NCBI GenBank assembly: GCA_900312665.1
Contig: ONZQ02000005.1
Span: 232,128-296,127 of the forward strand
Direction of reading: 5' to 3'
DNA length: 64,000 bases
From: Cephalotrichum gorgonifer
Taxonomy: Eukaryota; Ascomycota; Sordariomycetes; Microascales; Microascaceae
The position numbers were made by a program, and so were the translations under genes. Below the pieces are notes generated by a model. The model had not been told where the DNA came from. It saw nothing but the letters and a program-made list of their open reading frames with translations, and ran no database searches. Below, in pieces: positions 36,505 to 46,610 of this stretch (its first letter is position 1; every line of letters begins with the position of its first letter).

Positions 36505-38526
36505 ATGGCTAGGGCTACCCCAAGCCTATCCTCCCCAGAACTCTCATCACCACCCTCGATCATTTCTCCGCCTGTATCACCGCCTAGACTCCCTCCGGAC
36601 ACATCGAACCACGATATGGACGAAATAGTTGTTGGCGCGAAGTCGGCAACTGCCGGCGTTGGGCCCGACGGAAAACCAGTCCAATTGACAGCGGCTGGTC
36701 TGCCTCGGAAGAAGCCCGGCCGGAAGCCTGGAACCACGGTGAAGCCAAAGACGACCGAGACCGGCCCGGATGCGCCAAAGCAGAGGAAGCCGAGGAAGCC
36801 TAAGGATCCGAATGCTCCTCCAGTCCAGCGAAAGCGAAAAACCGCCCCCAATGCCGAGGCCAGTGTTGGCGCCGACTCAAAATCTTTAGCCTCAGGTTCG
36901 AACTCGGCCTCGACTCCGCCCCCACCCGCCTCTCGCCAGACGAAGATTACCGATCTCGTTAGCACCGTTCCAGCCGAGCCCAAGCCATCCAGCCCTCAGG
37001 ATCTCCCACTTAAGGTGCCGAAGCGGGAGCCTCATGTGAGCTCTGTGCAGAATATCTTAAACGCGACCGATGTCCCTGTTAGGACCAGCGGGCAGAAGTA
37101 CGACCCCATCCGTGGGAATTACGATCCTGTGCGAGAGACCATGCTCTCGCGAGACCCGTATGGCACAAACTCGGTTAGCTCGCCTCGAGCTCCCCATATC
37201 TCCAACCGGGCCAGCGCGTCGCCCTCTATCTCCATCCTCATGGATCCTGTGCATAGCCACAGCCCCGTCTCCCCTCCCCAGCTATCGCGCCAATCCTCGC
37301 AGCAACACCAGCCGGCGGCACCCCCCCTGCGTGCGCCCACAGAGCCGTCGTCCGTACCCCCATCTCCCTCGCCGCACCCGCCCCGCTCGAGTATTCCACC
37401 GCCCGCGTTGAAGCCCCCGCCGCCAGTACAACCCACCGCCGAGACTAAAAAGCCAGCGCCGTCCGTAGGCCCCGCCACAGCCACAACCACAGCCACAGCC
37501 ACCGCTGCGAAGTCAGAGAGTCGTGGGAAGGAGTTGAACGGCTTTGTCGCCTTGTCTAAGAAACCTCCGCCGAGGCAGAAGCTGAGCACGGCAGCAAACA
37601 CGGTGGCCAACACAGCAGCGAATACGGCGGCATCATCACCAAAGAGCAACAACCTCGAAGACCCTGCCGCCGCTGGTTCGGAGCGATCGATCCTAGACTT
37701 TGGGAAGGCCAAACCCGGCGAGGAGTTCCAGGCCCCCACCATCGTTCTCGAGATACCCATTATCCCCGGCGAAACAAACAAGTACGTCAACTTCATGCGC
37801 ATGGCCGAGGATCGCTATGGGTGGGATGCGCTCCACCCCCGACTGGCGGCCCAGCGTGACCGCAAGGCGCGAATCGCCGCCGCCGCCACGGCCCTCGAGA
37901 AAACAGGTTCGGGTAGGGAGTCGGGCGACGAAATGTCAGACGATGGGTCGGACGGCGAAGGCGCTAGTGGGGACCACCCGGGCGGTGTCGCCAGTGGAGC
38001 TGACGTACCGGCTAAGCCCGCGCGAAAGAAGAGGAATTTCAAGGAGGACGAGTATGACCGGGGCGATGATTTCGTTGATGACTCGGAAATGCTGTGGGAA
38101 GAGCAAGCTGCTGCTAGCCGTGACGGGTTCTTTGTTTACTCGGGTCCGCTTATCCAGGAGGTGGAGAAGCCGGCCGCATCGTACGTACCATTGCCCATAT
38201 TCTCCCTTTTCAAGATTCGTGTACTAATGCCTGACTTTAGACTGGACCCTCCGAAGCGCGGACGCGGAAGCCGCGGAGGCCGAGGCAGCCGTGGAGGAGG
38301 AGCGGCACGAACTAGCGGTGCCGGTAGAGGCGGCGGCGCCGGTTCACGCGGAGGAACCACAACTAAACGGGCGCGAGGTGGAAAGGCTAAGGCAGCCGCC
38401 TCGGATCGGGAGAAGGCCGAACGGGAGAAGGCGGCGGCGAGGTCAGCATCGCCCCAGCCCAACGGCAACCCGTATGGCCTCCTGCAGCCCACGACACCCT
38501 CCGGAGTCGCAGCTTCGGCCGCCTAG
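36505..38526 (+). CDS. HPC2: HIR histone-chaperone complex subunit Hpc2 (ubinuclein/HUN domain)
   Basis: Nuclear subunit of the HIR complex, which deposits H3-H4 outside S phase. Exons are 36505-38180 and 38241-38526, 653 residues; the 60-nt intron has a multiple of three, so retention would only insert 20 residues. The diagnostic HUN/Hpc2-related domain is at about 512-552, with YDRGDDFVDDSEMLWEE and DGFFVYSGPL. Upstream is a long disordered Pro/Ser/Ala-rich region with AT-hook-like basic patches (KKPGRKPG at about 73, PRKPKDPNAPP). The C-terminus is rich in Arg-Gly (RGSRGGRGSRGGG), an RGG-like nucleic-acid-binding tail encoded by exon 2. Confidence 0.9.
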   Translation: MARATPSLSSPELSSPPSIISPPVSPPRLPPDTSNHDMDEIVVGAKSATAGVGPDGKPVQLTAAGLPRKKPGRKPGTTVKPKTTETGPDAPKQRKPRKPKDPNAPPVQRKRKTAPNAEASVGADSKSLASGSNSASTPPPPASRQTKITDLVSTVPAEPKPSSPQDLPLKVPKREPHVSSVQNILNATDVPVRTSGQKYDPIRGNYDPVRETMLSRDPYGTNSVSSPRAPHISNRASASPSISILMDPVHSHSPVSPPQLSRQSSQQHQPAAPPLRAPTEPSSVPPSPSPHPPRSSIPPPALKPPPPVQPTAETKKPAPSVGPATATTTATATAAKSESRGKELNGFVALSKKPPPRQKLSTAANTVANTAANTAASSPKSNNLEDPAAAGSERSILDFGKAKPGEEFQAPTIVLEIPIIPGETNKYVNFMRMAEDRYGWDALHPRLAAQRDRKARIAAAATALEKTGSGRESGDEMSDDGSDGEGASGDHPGGVASGADVPAKPARKKRNFKEDEYDRGDDFVDDSEMLWEEQAAASRDGFFVYSGPLIQEVEKPAASYVPLPIFSLFKIRVLMPDFRLDPPKRGRGSRGGRGSRGGGAARTSGAGRGGGAGSRGGTTTKRARGGKAKAAASDREKAEREKAAARSASPQPNGNPYGLLQPTTPSGVAASAA

Positions 38527-39624
38527 GTGATGGCAGAGGCAAAGTCTCTATTGATGCCGCCGAGAACAAAGAACTTGTTTTATCGTTTCAGAGGAGTTTG
38601 AGGCGGCTTGTTTTTGTTTGCACGAACTACGAAGCTTGTTCGTTGTTAAGATGTTAAGAGTGGGCGATGACGGCGGCCTTGCCAGTACGCGGCTGTTTTA
38701 AAGACTCAAGAGCGCTTTTGCGCATTGTATTCCGATATTTTTCCTCTTATCCTTGTTTTTGCTTGAGTGTTCTTTCTTTTGTTCTTCTCCCTTGCCAGAG
38801 TTGGGATTCAATGCATGGGATGGACGGTCTGGCGTGTGGGATGAAATAGAGATACCCTAAGACTAGGCAGTAGCCGTGGACACTTAGATACTAGTTAGTG
38901 ATGCGCTATGAAAGTGTTATCCAAGCACAAGAGCATGGTGTGTTCAGGTTTCCACTCTGTGAGGATATATTAGAGTATTCTGCTGCTATCAATGAAGCAA
39001 TTGCGTCAGTCCGGTCCGGTCGCGATTTGCGGGGCCGGCCCAGACCATGCTGCTAGTATTAAGTCACTACTTCGTACAGTGTATTACTCTGGAGTTGGAG
39101 GTGGGTGGGCTTGGCGGGGCTCGGTACGTACCGCCAAACGTGGATTTGATGGTACAACATGACAGTGGGACCGTACCTGCTGGGGTGCCCCACTCACTCA
39201 CCGCCTAGGCAGAGAAGCGCCAAGATTTCCCCCAGGCGGGCACTCACAGAAAATTTCCATTCGAAAACCACCGCCATTTGTTTTTATGCTCTGCTTCACA
39301 GTCCAACCACCAGATCACTGGCCACTTTTCGATCGCAGCCAGCCGCCCACCCAACTGACAGTGCTGTCCTCACAGCCTCGGGAACTGTCCTGTTCTTACC
39401 ACCTTTTACATATATACTGCAGAGCTATTCTCTATCAGAATGGCGGGCCTCGCAAATGTTCGTCAATCCTCATCCTTTGCCCCGCTTTCATCCTTGTGAT
39501 GCCTGCTTTGTGCCATGCTGCCTTGTGGAATGAAATCTGGGTGGCGAGGGGGGCACGCAATCTGTGACTCTCTTTGTGAAGAGGATTCATGGGGAGGGAT
39601 GCTGACTTTTGCAATGTCGAATAG
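38527..39624. other. Spacer between Hpc2 and Surf6/Rrp14
   Basis: Hpc2 3' UTR followed by the Surf6 promoter. No separate gene seen. The missing first coding part of Surf6 should lie near the right end, within about 39440-39640. Confidence 0.5.
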
Positions 39625-41199
39625 GGTCTCCTTGGGGATGACGACGCCTTTAGCGGGCTGATGAGTTTGATTCCGACGAGGATGCACTATGGCGACGAGG
39701 ACGACGGCCAGGTATTTCTACCCTTCTCGTCCCGAGCCTCTCTCTCGAATCCCTAATCGTATCACGATGCTTACGGTTTTCTTCAGACAAGTAAGAAGAA
39801 GGCGAAGAAGAACAAGGGCAAGCAGGCGAAGCAGGCGAACCCCGATACTGGCGTAACTAAGACCGACACCGACGGAAACAAGCGCAAGTTGGAGGACGGC
39901 GACGGCGACGTCGCGGAAAAGGAGCGGGCGGCCCCCACCCCGAAGAAGAAGAAGGTCAAGGTCGACAGCCCGACGGACGAGGTCAAGGCCGAGGAACAGC
40001 TGATAACCGAAGCGAACGAGGAGGCCGAGAAGACGGGGAAGGCCCCAATTGCCCAGCCGGCTAGTGCTGAGGACGGCGTCCCCGAGACGGTTGAGTCTGC
40101 GACTCCAGTATCCGCGAAGAAGAAGAATAAGAAGGAGAAGAAGGCGGAGCGTAAGGCTGAGACTCCTGCGACTCCTGTTGTTGAGGAGAAGGCTGCCAAG
40201 ACTCCTGCCAAATCTACTACGCCCAAGGTTGAAACCCCTTCAGCCAAGCTCCCCACGAAGGCCGCCATCGCACCCACGCCTGCGGTCGTAATTCCCTCCG
40301 ATCTCAGCGAAGCCTCGTCGGAACCCCAGTCACCCACTTTTGACGAGCCCACTCAGAAGCTCAACGTACCGGCAGACACTGCTAGCAGCACCACGTCCGT
40401 CTCCTCCGTCGTCACTCCATTTGAGAAGCCCAAGCACATCAAGATCCCTGAGGACACTACGGCGTTCCGCGAGCGCTTCGCCGAGCGCCTCGCCGCCCTC
40501 CGCGCCTCCCGCAAGGCCGACGGTCCCGACGGCAAGCCCGTCCGCACGCGCCAGGAGCTCCTCGAGCAGCGGCGGTACAAGGCGTCGCAGCGAAAGGAGC
40601 ACAAGAAGGAGGTGCGGCGGCTCGCGAAGCTGGCGGAGGACGAGAAGCGCGAGGAGGCGCTCAAGGCGAACTCCCCCTCGGTCATGAGCCCCGGCGACGA
40701 GCTGGACGAGAACACGGCGAACTTCTCGTTCGGTAGGGTGAGCTTCGGGGACGGGGCGCAGCTGTCGCACGACCTCAGCTACGTCCTCTCGAACAAGCCC
40801 AAGAAGGGGCCCTCGGACCCGAAGACGGCGCTTACGAAGCTCCAGAACCAGAAGAAGAGGCTCGCGGCCATGGACGAGGATAAGAGGAGGGACGTCGAGG
40901 AGAAGGAGGCGTGGCTGACGGCGCGGAGGCGGGCGGAGGGCGAGAGGGTTCGGGACGACGAGACGATACTGAAGAAGTCGCTTAAGAGGAAGGAGAGGGG
41001 CAAGAAGAAGAGCGAGAAGGAGTGGCAGGAGAGGAAGAACGCGGTGGCGGCGGGGATCAAGGCGAGGCAGAAGAAGAGGAACGACAACCTGAGGAAGAGG
41101 ATAGAGGAGAAGGGCACGACCAAGGCGCGGCAGAAGAAGACGGGCGCCAAGAAGAAGAGCCGGCCCGGGTTCGAGGGGAAGTTTGGCGGGAAGAAATGA
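39625..41199 (+). CDS. RRP14: Surf6/Rrp14 ribosome-biogenesis protein (5' end unresolved)
   Basis: Nucleolar protein needed for pre-rRNA processing of both subunits. The supported exons are 39625-39711 and 39787-41199 (about 500 codons). The first contains the conserved N-terminal AFSGLMSLIPTRMHYG element; the second is Lys/Glu/Ala-rich, then the SURF6 domain (about 195 to the end) with FRERFAERLAALRASRKADG, ANFSFGRVSFGDG, and the Lys-rich WQERKNAVAAGIKARQKKRNDNL and RPGFEGKFGGKK tail. Upstream of 39625 the frame meets a TAG at 39622-39624. Either an acceptor lies there and the first exon is not found, or the G4 run at 39634-39637 has lost one G: with one more G the frame opens to an ATG at 39614 or further upstream. 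The first in-frame ATG after the break is 39661. Confidence 0.85.
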
Positions 41200-42147
41200 A
41201 AGGGTGATGATGCTAATGTGAGGTGAGAGATATGGTGACGGCCTTGTACATTTTTTTTTTTTACTTCTTTTTCAGCACTTGGCGTTCTCAGGCACACCGG
41301 TAGGCAAAATGGAGGGGGATGGGAATGTTGTGTTTCCCAGTGTTCAGCTAGTTTATCTAGTTTCTAGTAGCATGTTGGTGTTGAAATCCAGGCTTTTTGA
41401 CGACATTTAACACTTGGAAAATTTGGCCTTTCGCCTTTGGCATTGGCATTAGCATATACCGCATCGTGTTCCTTCCCGAGATTCGGGCTTCAGGGGGCAT
41501 TAGCCTTCAGGAAATGCCACCATCCCCCATATATTTCATTCTCCCTGTCCTAGGACACTACGTTTCTACCTCGGCAGGAATCGGCCTAGAAAAAAAAGGA
41601 TTCCTTTTTATATCCGACCGCCCCGGAGACCCCGGCCCAAGAGTGCGAGGTTTGAACCTTCCGTACATGTATCATCATCAGGGCAGAAAAAGCACAAAAA
41701 GAGAAAGAACACAAGACCAGGAGGAGAAGTGGTAGTAGAAAAAGGAGGGGGGGGGGGGGGGGTACGTAATCAGGCTCTCGAGTTAGAAGCCAAAACTATA
41801 AGGGGGGAGAGAGAGAGAAGAGAATAAAAAGTAGAATTATAGACAAAAAAAGTTGAATTTCTGAATCCATTAAACGCCAACTATACACTGGTCCCCCAGT
41901 GACCAGGAATCAGAAGGCCCCACGCGGGAAAAAGGGGGGGAAATGCAACGGAACTTGAACGTGAACTCATTTTTCAATCCCCGCCCCCCCAATGACCATC
42001 CCCTTCTCACCCCCCCCCCTTTTCATTCATATAGCTAGACCCGTACAATAGCTTCGTCTCGTCTTCAGCCGTACCCTTAACTCGAGGGGAGGGAGGCGTG
42101 GAGGGGGGGAACAAAAGCATGAACAAGGGATATCAAGAGGTTCATTC
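41200..42147. other. Convergent 3' space with a G16 run
   Basis: The region between Surf6/Rrp14 and Vps74. No gene supported. A G16 homopolymer is at 41747-41762, and C/G-rich short runs occur around 41930-42020. Confidence 0.5.
41747..41762 (+). repeat. G16 homopolymer
   Basis: Sixteen consecutive G in the convergent intergenic space. Confidence 0.85.
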
Positions 42148-43459
42148 TTATAGCAGCGAGTCAAGCGTCGTAAAGACATTAAGACATGCCGCGACGACCT
42201 CGAGCTGCAGCTCCTTATCCTTGGAGTTATTCACCTCCTACATCACAAGCACAAGTCAGTAGACGCCCACAAAGCCCAAGGGGACAACTCATAAGAGGGG
42301 TAAAGGGGGAAAGAGGGGAAGGGTATCTCACCTCAGCTATGACGCTCGGCAGATTCGCGCCGACGCCGTTCCCCACCGCCTTCTTCCCAAACGGCCACTG
42401 GCTGTAGTCGGCCAGGAGGTCGTCCGTCTGCGCGAAGGCCCTCTCCCTCGCCTCGTGGCCGAGGGAGCTGAGCGCGTTCTCCAGGACGTTGGCGGCGTAG
42501 GCGGCGCAGATCATGGCGATGGTGCGGATGTGGCGGAACTCGAGGCCCTCGGGGAGCCAGGCGTTGGGGTTTAGGACGATGGTGCGCTGGGTCAGGACGT
42601 TGCGGACGCGGCGGCGGAGCTCCTCCTTGGCGCCGCCGTCGGCGACGGGGTGCGTGGCCATGTCGAAGAGGAGGAAGTTGCGCTTCTCGGTGCGGAGGAT
42701 GCCCTTGTCCACGAGGCCCTTTGCGAGGCGCTCGCGGACCTGCTTGAGCTGGTAACCGATCTTCATGAGGTTCCAGGTTTCGCCTGCGCGTGGGGGGGGG
42801 ATGTGGGTTAGAATGAGATTATTATGCTGTGGTCAATAGGGAAAGGGGAAAGATACCACTCATGAGGTCGATCCATGCGCTGACGCTCATCTTCTCGCTC
42901 GACTTCATCATCTTCAGGGCCTCATCGAGGAGGACCTCGCCAGTGGGGGTATCATCGATGACCTCAATCACGCGGTCGGGGAGCGGGAAGCGCCGCCTCG
43001 AGGGGTCGTTCTGCATGCTGACCCTGCCGCGGAAGGCGAGCTCCAGGACGATGCAGCCCCTGAGGGCGTATGAGATGTTGTCGTTCCAGAAAGAGAGGTA
43101 GCCCTGAAAAACGACAGCGTCAGCGAGACAGAGCCAAAGTTAAGAGGGAAGAAGAGAGAGAGAAAAGGGGGTATCCTGGTCTCGGAAGCTAGACGCACCT
43201 GCTTATCCTTCAGTCCCAGTAGTAGCACCTCCTCCATCAGCGTCAGCTTCGGCTGCTTGCTCCTCTCGACCGTCTCGTTGATGTCGCGTGGGTCGAACGC
43301 GATCTTGTGACCGTTCTCGCCGTTCTCATAGCTCGTCTCGGGCACGGCGTCCCTGGTGTTGCTGGAGGAGTTGGTGCGGCCCGGCGTGCTGGCGCCCTCG
43401 CCCGAGTCGTTGGAGGCGGCCCCGGCGCCTCGGCGGCGCGTCAGCCCGGATGTGGACAT
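42148..43459 (-). CDS. VPS74: Vps74/GOLPH3 Golgi PI4P effector (GPP34 family)
   Basis: Peripheral Golgi protein that binds PI4P and retains glycosyltransferases. Exons are 43459-43199, 43103-42857, 42783-42332 and 42237-42148, 349 residues, close to yeast Vps74 (345). The disordered head (1-70) is Ser/Asn-rich. The GPP34 fold begins with LTLMEEVLLLGLKDKQGYLSFWND, where the Trp belongs to the PI4P pocket of the family, and continues with ISYALRGCIVLELAFRGRV. A conserved hairpin is seen in VRERLAKGLVDKGIL, and the C-terminus is LNVFTTLDSLL, like the MDSLL end of yeast Vps74. The last acceptor is a tandem TAG-GAG site, so Glu may be included or skipped at the join. Confidence 0.94.
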
Positions 43460-44842
43460 TTTTCGATGGAGAGGAGGTGCGCACGTGCGGAGGGTATTCG
43501 GCGGTTTGGCGATGTGCGGAGCCCCGTTGGATGGGGTTTATGGGTTAGTGGTTGTATATGGAGTGTATCTGTCGATGGATGGGAAGCGTTCGAGCGCGGG
43601 ATGGCGGTCGGGCCGTCGTTGTTTCGACGTCGTTGCACAGGGGGAGAGAGAGGATGATGCCTAGTTTGCAGGATGGGCCGGTCAGCTCGAACTGGGTGGG
43701 GTGGCCGAATCCTCCTTTCGGTCGGAAAATGCGAGGGTCTTTCCTATCAATGGATAATAGGGGCACAGCGGGACAAGGGGAAAAAAAGGTGAGAAAGGGG
43801 TGGCGCAATCAATTGGAATCCTGCTAGAAATAGAGCAAGGGCGGGGAAATAGACTCGGGAAAGTTCGTACCCTTTGATGGATATCCGCTTGAGGGGCGTC
43901 GAGGATTGGTCTCTCCTTGGGCTTGGGTTTGGTGTCGTGGGATTTTTCGGGTGGAGGTTTCTCTGTCGCTTTCCGCCGCCGCGATGGGAGATGATAGGAG
44001 AGAATGCGGTGCTGGTGGGTTCGCTCGTCCGCTCCAACGTCGCGCGTTCAGTAGTGTGGTGGAGCGAACTTCCGCTGCGCCTGACCCTTTCTTTGTTTCT
44101 GTAGAAAAACCCGCTGGGCACCAGTCGTGGTGTTGGGACAGTGACAGCCTGGCGTTAAAGCGCTGATGCTTTGGGCGGTTCGGACGAACTTTGAGAACTT
44201 TATTTTTTTTCCCTGGTTCGGCGGACATGGATGCCTTCTCTTCCAAATGAGCCCCTAAAGTTGTGCCTGGGACACTGCGTGCTGATCGTTGCTGCCGAGT
44301 AAAACACGCGACCAACTGAGTGGCTGGTGGTGGTGTGTGTGCCAGTACTGTGTGGGTCGCTGTTTACCTCTCTGATGTCGCCCTGTGCAGGTAGGTACTC
44401 TTTCCGCGTAGGTGTGTGTGAAGCTACCCGGCAGTCCGTTTTAAAGACAGGTTTCGCATTGGGCTTATTGATAAGAGGTGACATGGGCCACCACTAATTT
44501 TTGGCCTGGAGACGTAGTCTTCTTCAACAGGGGACCCATCCTTATCTCAAGTGGTCGTATCTTCTGGTGTCTTTATAGATGGATGGATGCGATGCGTCCA
44601 CCCCGGATTTTGGAAGCTTTCCATTCCTAGCCTCTCTATTACCCTCGAACTTTGAAGATGTCAGCCCCAAGGAGTTTCTCGCCTCGCAGCATTCTCACTT
44701 ATAAGCTCCTAATACATCAAGCAATCTAGCGATGAGAGATTCACCTATACACGGCTCTGCGTTAAGTCCATATTCCAAGACATAATCTATGTGCGCTCTA
44801 TGAGTGACCCCTGAATCCCATCTCTATCTCATCTTGCCTCTC
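43460..44842. other. Vps74 promoter and decarboxylase 3' side
   Basis: 1.4 kb without a supported gene. Open frames at 43747-44315 on the minus strand have no motif. Confidence 0.5.
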
Positions 44843-46610
44843 CTACCTTACCACCTCCTTTCCAACCTCCTCCACGGCCTTAACCAATCCCTCAACAGTT
44901 CCCCTCAGCGTCTGGCAGTTCACCACCACCCGGAAGAAGCTCCCCTTCTCACCGGGCGCATAGTCCACCATGAACCCCCTCTGTATAAGCCTCCCCGCCA
45001 TCTCCCTCGTCCTGGCCGTGTTGACCTCGTTCTCCTCGGCAACCTCGCCCCCGGGCGCGTAGTAGAAGCACACCTGCAGACACGGCGGCGGGTTCGACGA
45101 CACCAGGGCCAGCACGGGGCTCTCCTGCACCAGGTCCGCCAGGAGCCCGGCCATCTCGAAGGCGTGGTCGATCTGGGACTCGAACCCCTCGGCGCCGTAG
45201 TACGTCCACGCGAGCGCCAGCTTCACCGCGTCGCCCCTCCGCCCGCACTGCAGCGTCACGTCCGCGAGGTCCCACGCCTCGGCCCCGGCCTCGACGGAGT
45301 GGAACAGGTACCCCGCCGGCAGGCTGTTCGCCACGTGGAACACGCTCACGTCGTTGGTGAGCAGGAACGAGCACGTCACGGGCACGTTGAGCATCTTGTG
45401 CGGGTTGACGGTGATGGAGTCGGCGAGGTGCGAGCCCCGGAGCTTGTGGCGCTGCGCGGCCGAGAAGACGGCCGGCCCGCCCCAGCTGCCGTCGACGTGG
45501 AGCCAGAGGTTGAACTCCTTGCAGATGGCGGAGATGGGCTCGATCGGGTCGAAGGAGCCCATGACCGTCGTGCCGGCCGTGGCGTTGACGTACAGCGGCG
45601 TCCTGCCCTCGGACTTCGCCTCGAGGACGGCCTCCCGGAGCGCCGAGGGCAGCATGCAGCCGTGCTCGTCCACGGCCACGGCCCGCACGCTCGCGTTCCC
45701 CATGCCGCAGGACACGGCGGCCTTCTCGACCGAGTAGTGGCCGTGGGCGCTCGTGAAGAGGACGAAGTCGTGGCCCGCGTTCCCGCGGGTCTTCGTCGAC
45801 GGGAAGAGGGTGTTGCGGGCGACGACGAGGGAGGTGAAGTTGGAGGCGCTCCCGCCCTGGCAGACGATACCGCCGGCCCGCGGACCCGTGAAGCCGAAGA
45901 GGCCGGCGAATTTGCGGGCTGTGAGCTTCTCTATGAGGGTCAAGGCCGGCGAGACTTGGTAGACATGGAGCTGGGATTCGTTAGCGGACCCTTCCCCGGC
46001 TGTGCATCTCCGTCGTGGCGTGGATATGAACTCTGAGTCATGGAGGGGTACTTACATTCGTGTTGAGCACGGAGAGTAACAGATCCGCCACGACGCCGAC
46101 CTAGAACTGGTAAGTCCCTGAACACAAGTTTTTTTTTGCCATAGGGGTCAAGTCTTCATACTGGAGTGTTAGTTGCGTAGAGTTTGTCGAGGAACCCTTG
46201 ATCCCAGGTGTTGACGCTATACCGCAACACCTGCCCCACCAAGTCGACCACCCCATCCTTCCCCCTGCCTCCGTCGGGAAGCTCAAGGGCGAAGCGCTTT
46301 AGTAGTGCCTCCGGCGTGTGGGTCTCCACGAGGACGTTCTTCGTCACCCCGTCCACCGTGACGGTAGAGTTCCCCGATGCCTTGAGAGGCGCGGCTTCGT
46401 CTGCGGCCCGGATGAAGGGGATGATGAGGCCCCTGACGGCGTCCAGAAGCTGGGGAGATGTTAGTTGCGGGATACTCGGATGAGACCCGGCTTGAGTCTT
46501 GCCGGGATGAAAGGTGGTGGACTTGCGTCTTCGACCTCGTCGGCCCTGTTCAAGGACTGGACGTTGCCATTGCCATTGGCGAAACCGTTGCCATTTGTTG
46601 CGCCGCCCAT
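44843..46610 (-). CDS. PLP-dependent group II decarboxylase (glutamate/cysteine-sulfinate decarboxylase-like)
   Basis: Pyridoxal-phosphate amino-acid decarboxylase of the GAD/CSAD branch; the substrate (Glu, Asp or cysteine sulfinate) cannot be fixed from sequence. Exons are 46610-46527, 46449-46162, 46100-46056 and 45970-44843, 514 residues. The PLP-binding Lys is in VNPHKML (K331), the cofactor Asp in LHVDGSWGG, and NATAGTTVMGSFDPI and GGSASNFTSLVVARN match the fold. The first intron appears to be GC-AG: GAC is followed by gcaagt and CTTCTG follows the acceptor, restoring EVED-LLDAVRGL; a GT donor nine nt earlier would also keep frame and lose three residues. Exon 3 is only 45 nt. The head is Asn/Gly-rich (NGNGFANGNGN). 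Confidence 0.92.

Noticed and set aside
41630..41690. GGTTCAAAC-like T-loop on the minus strand, possible tRNA
   Set aside because: Flanking bases do not form a T stem and no cloverleaf fits.
44804..46036. 410-codon + strand frame opposite the decarboxylase
   Set aside because: Antisense shadow, Arg/His/Val-rich; the PLP enzyme is on the minus strand.
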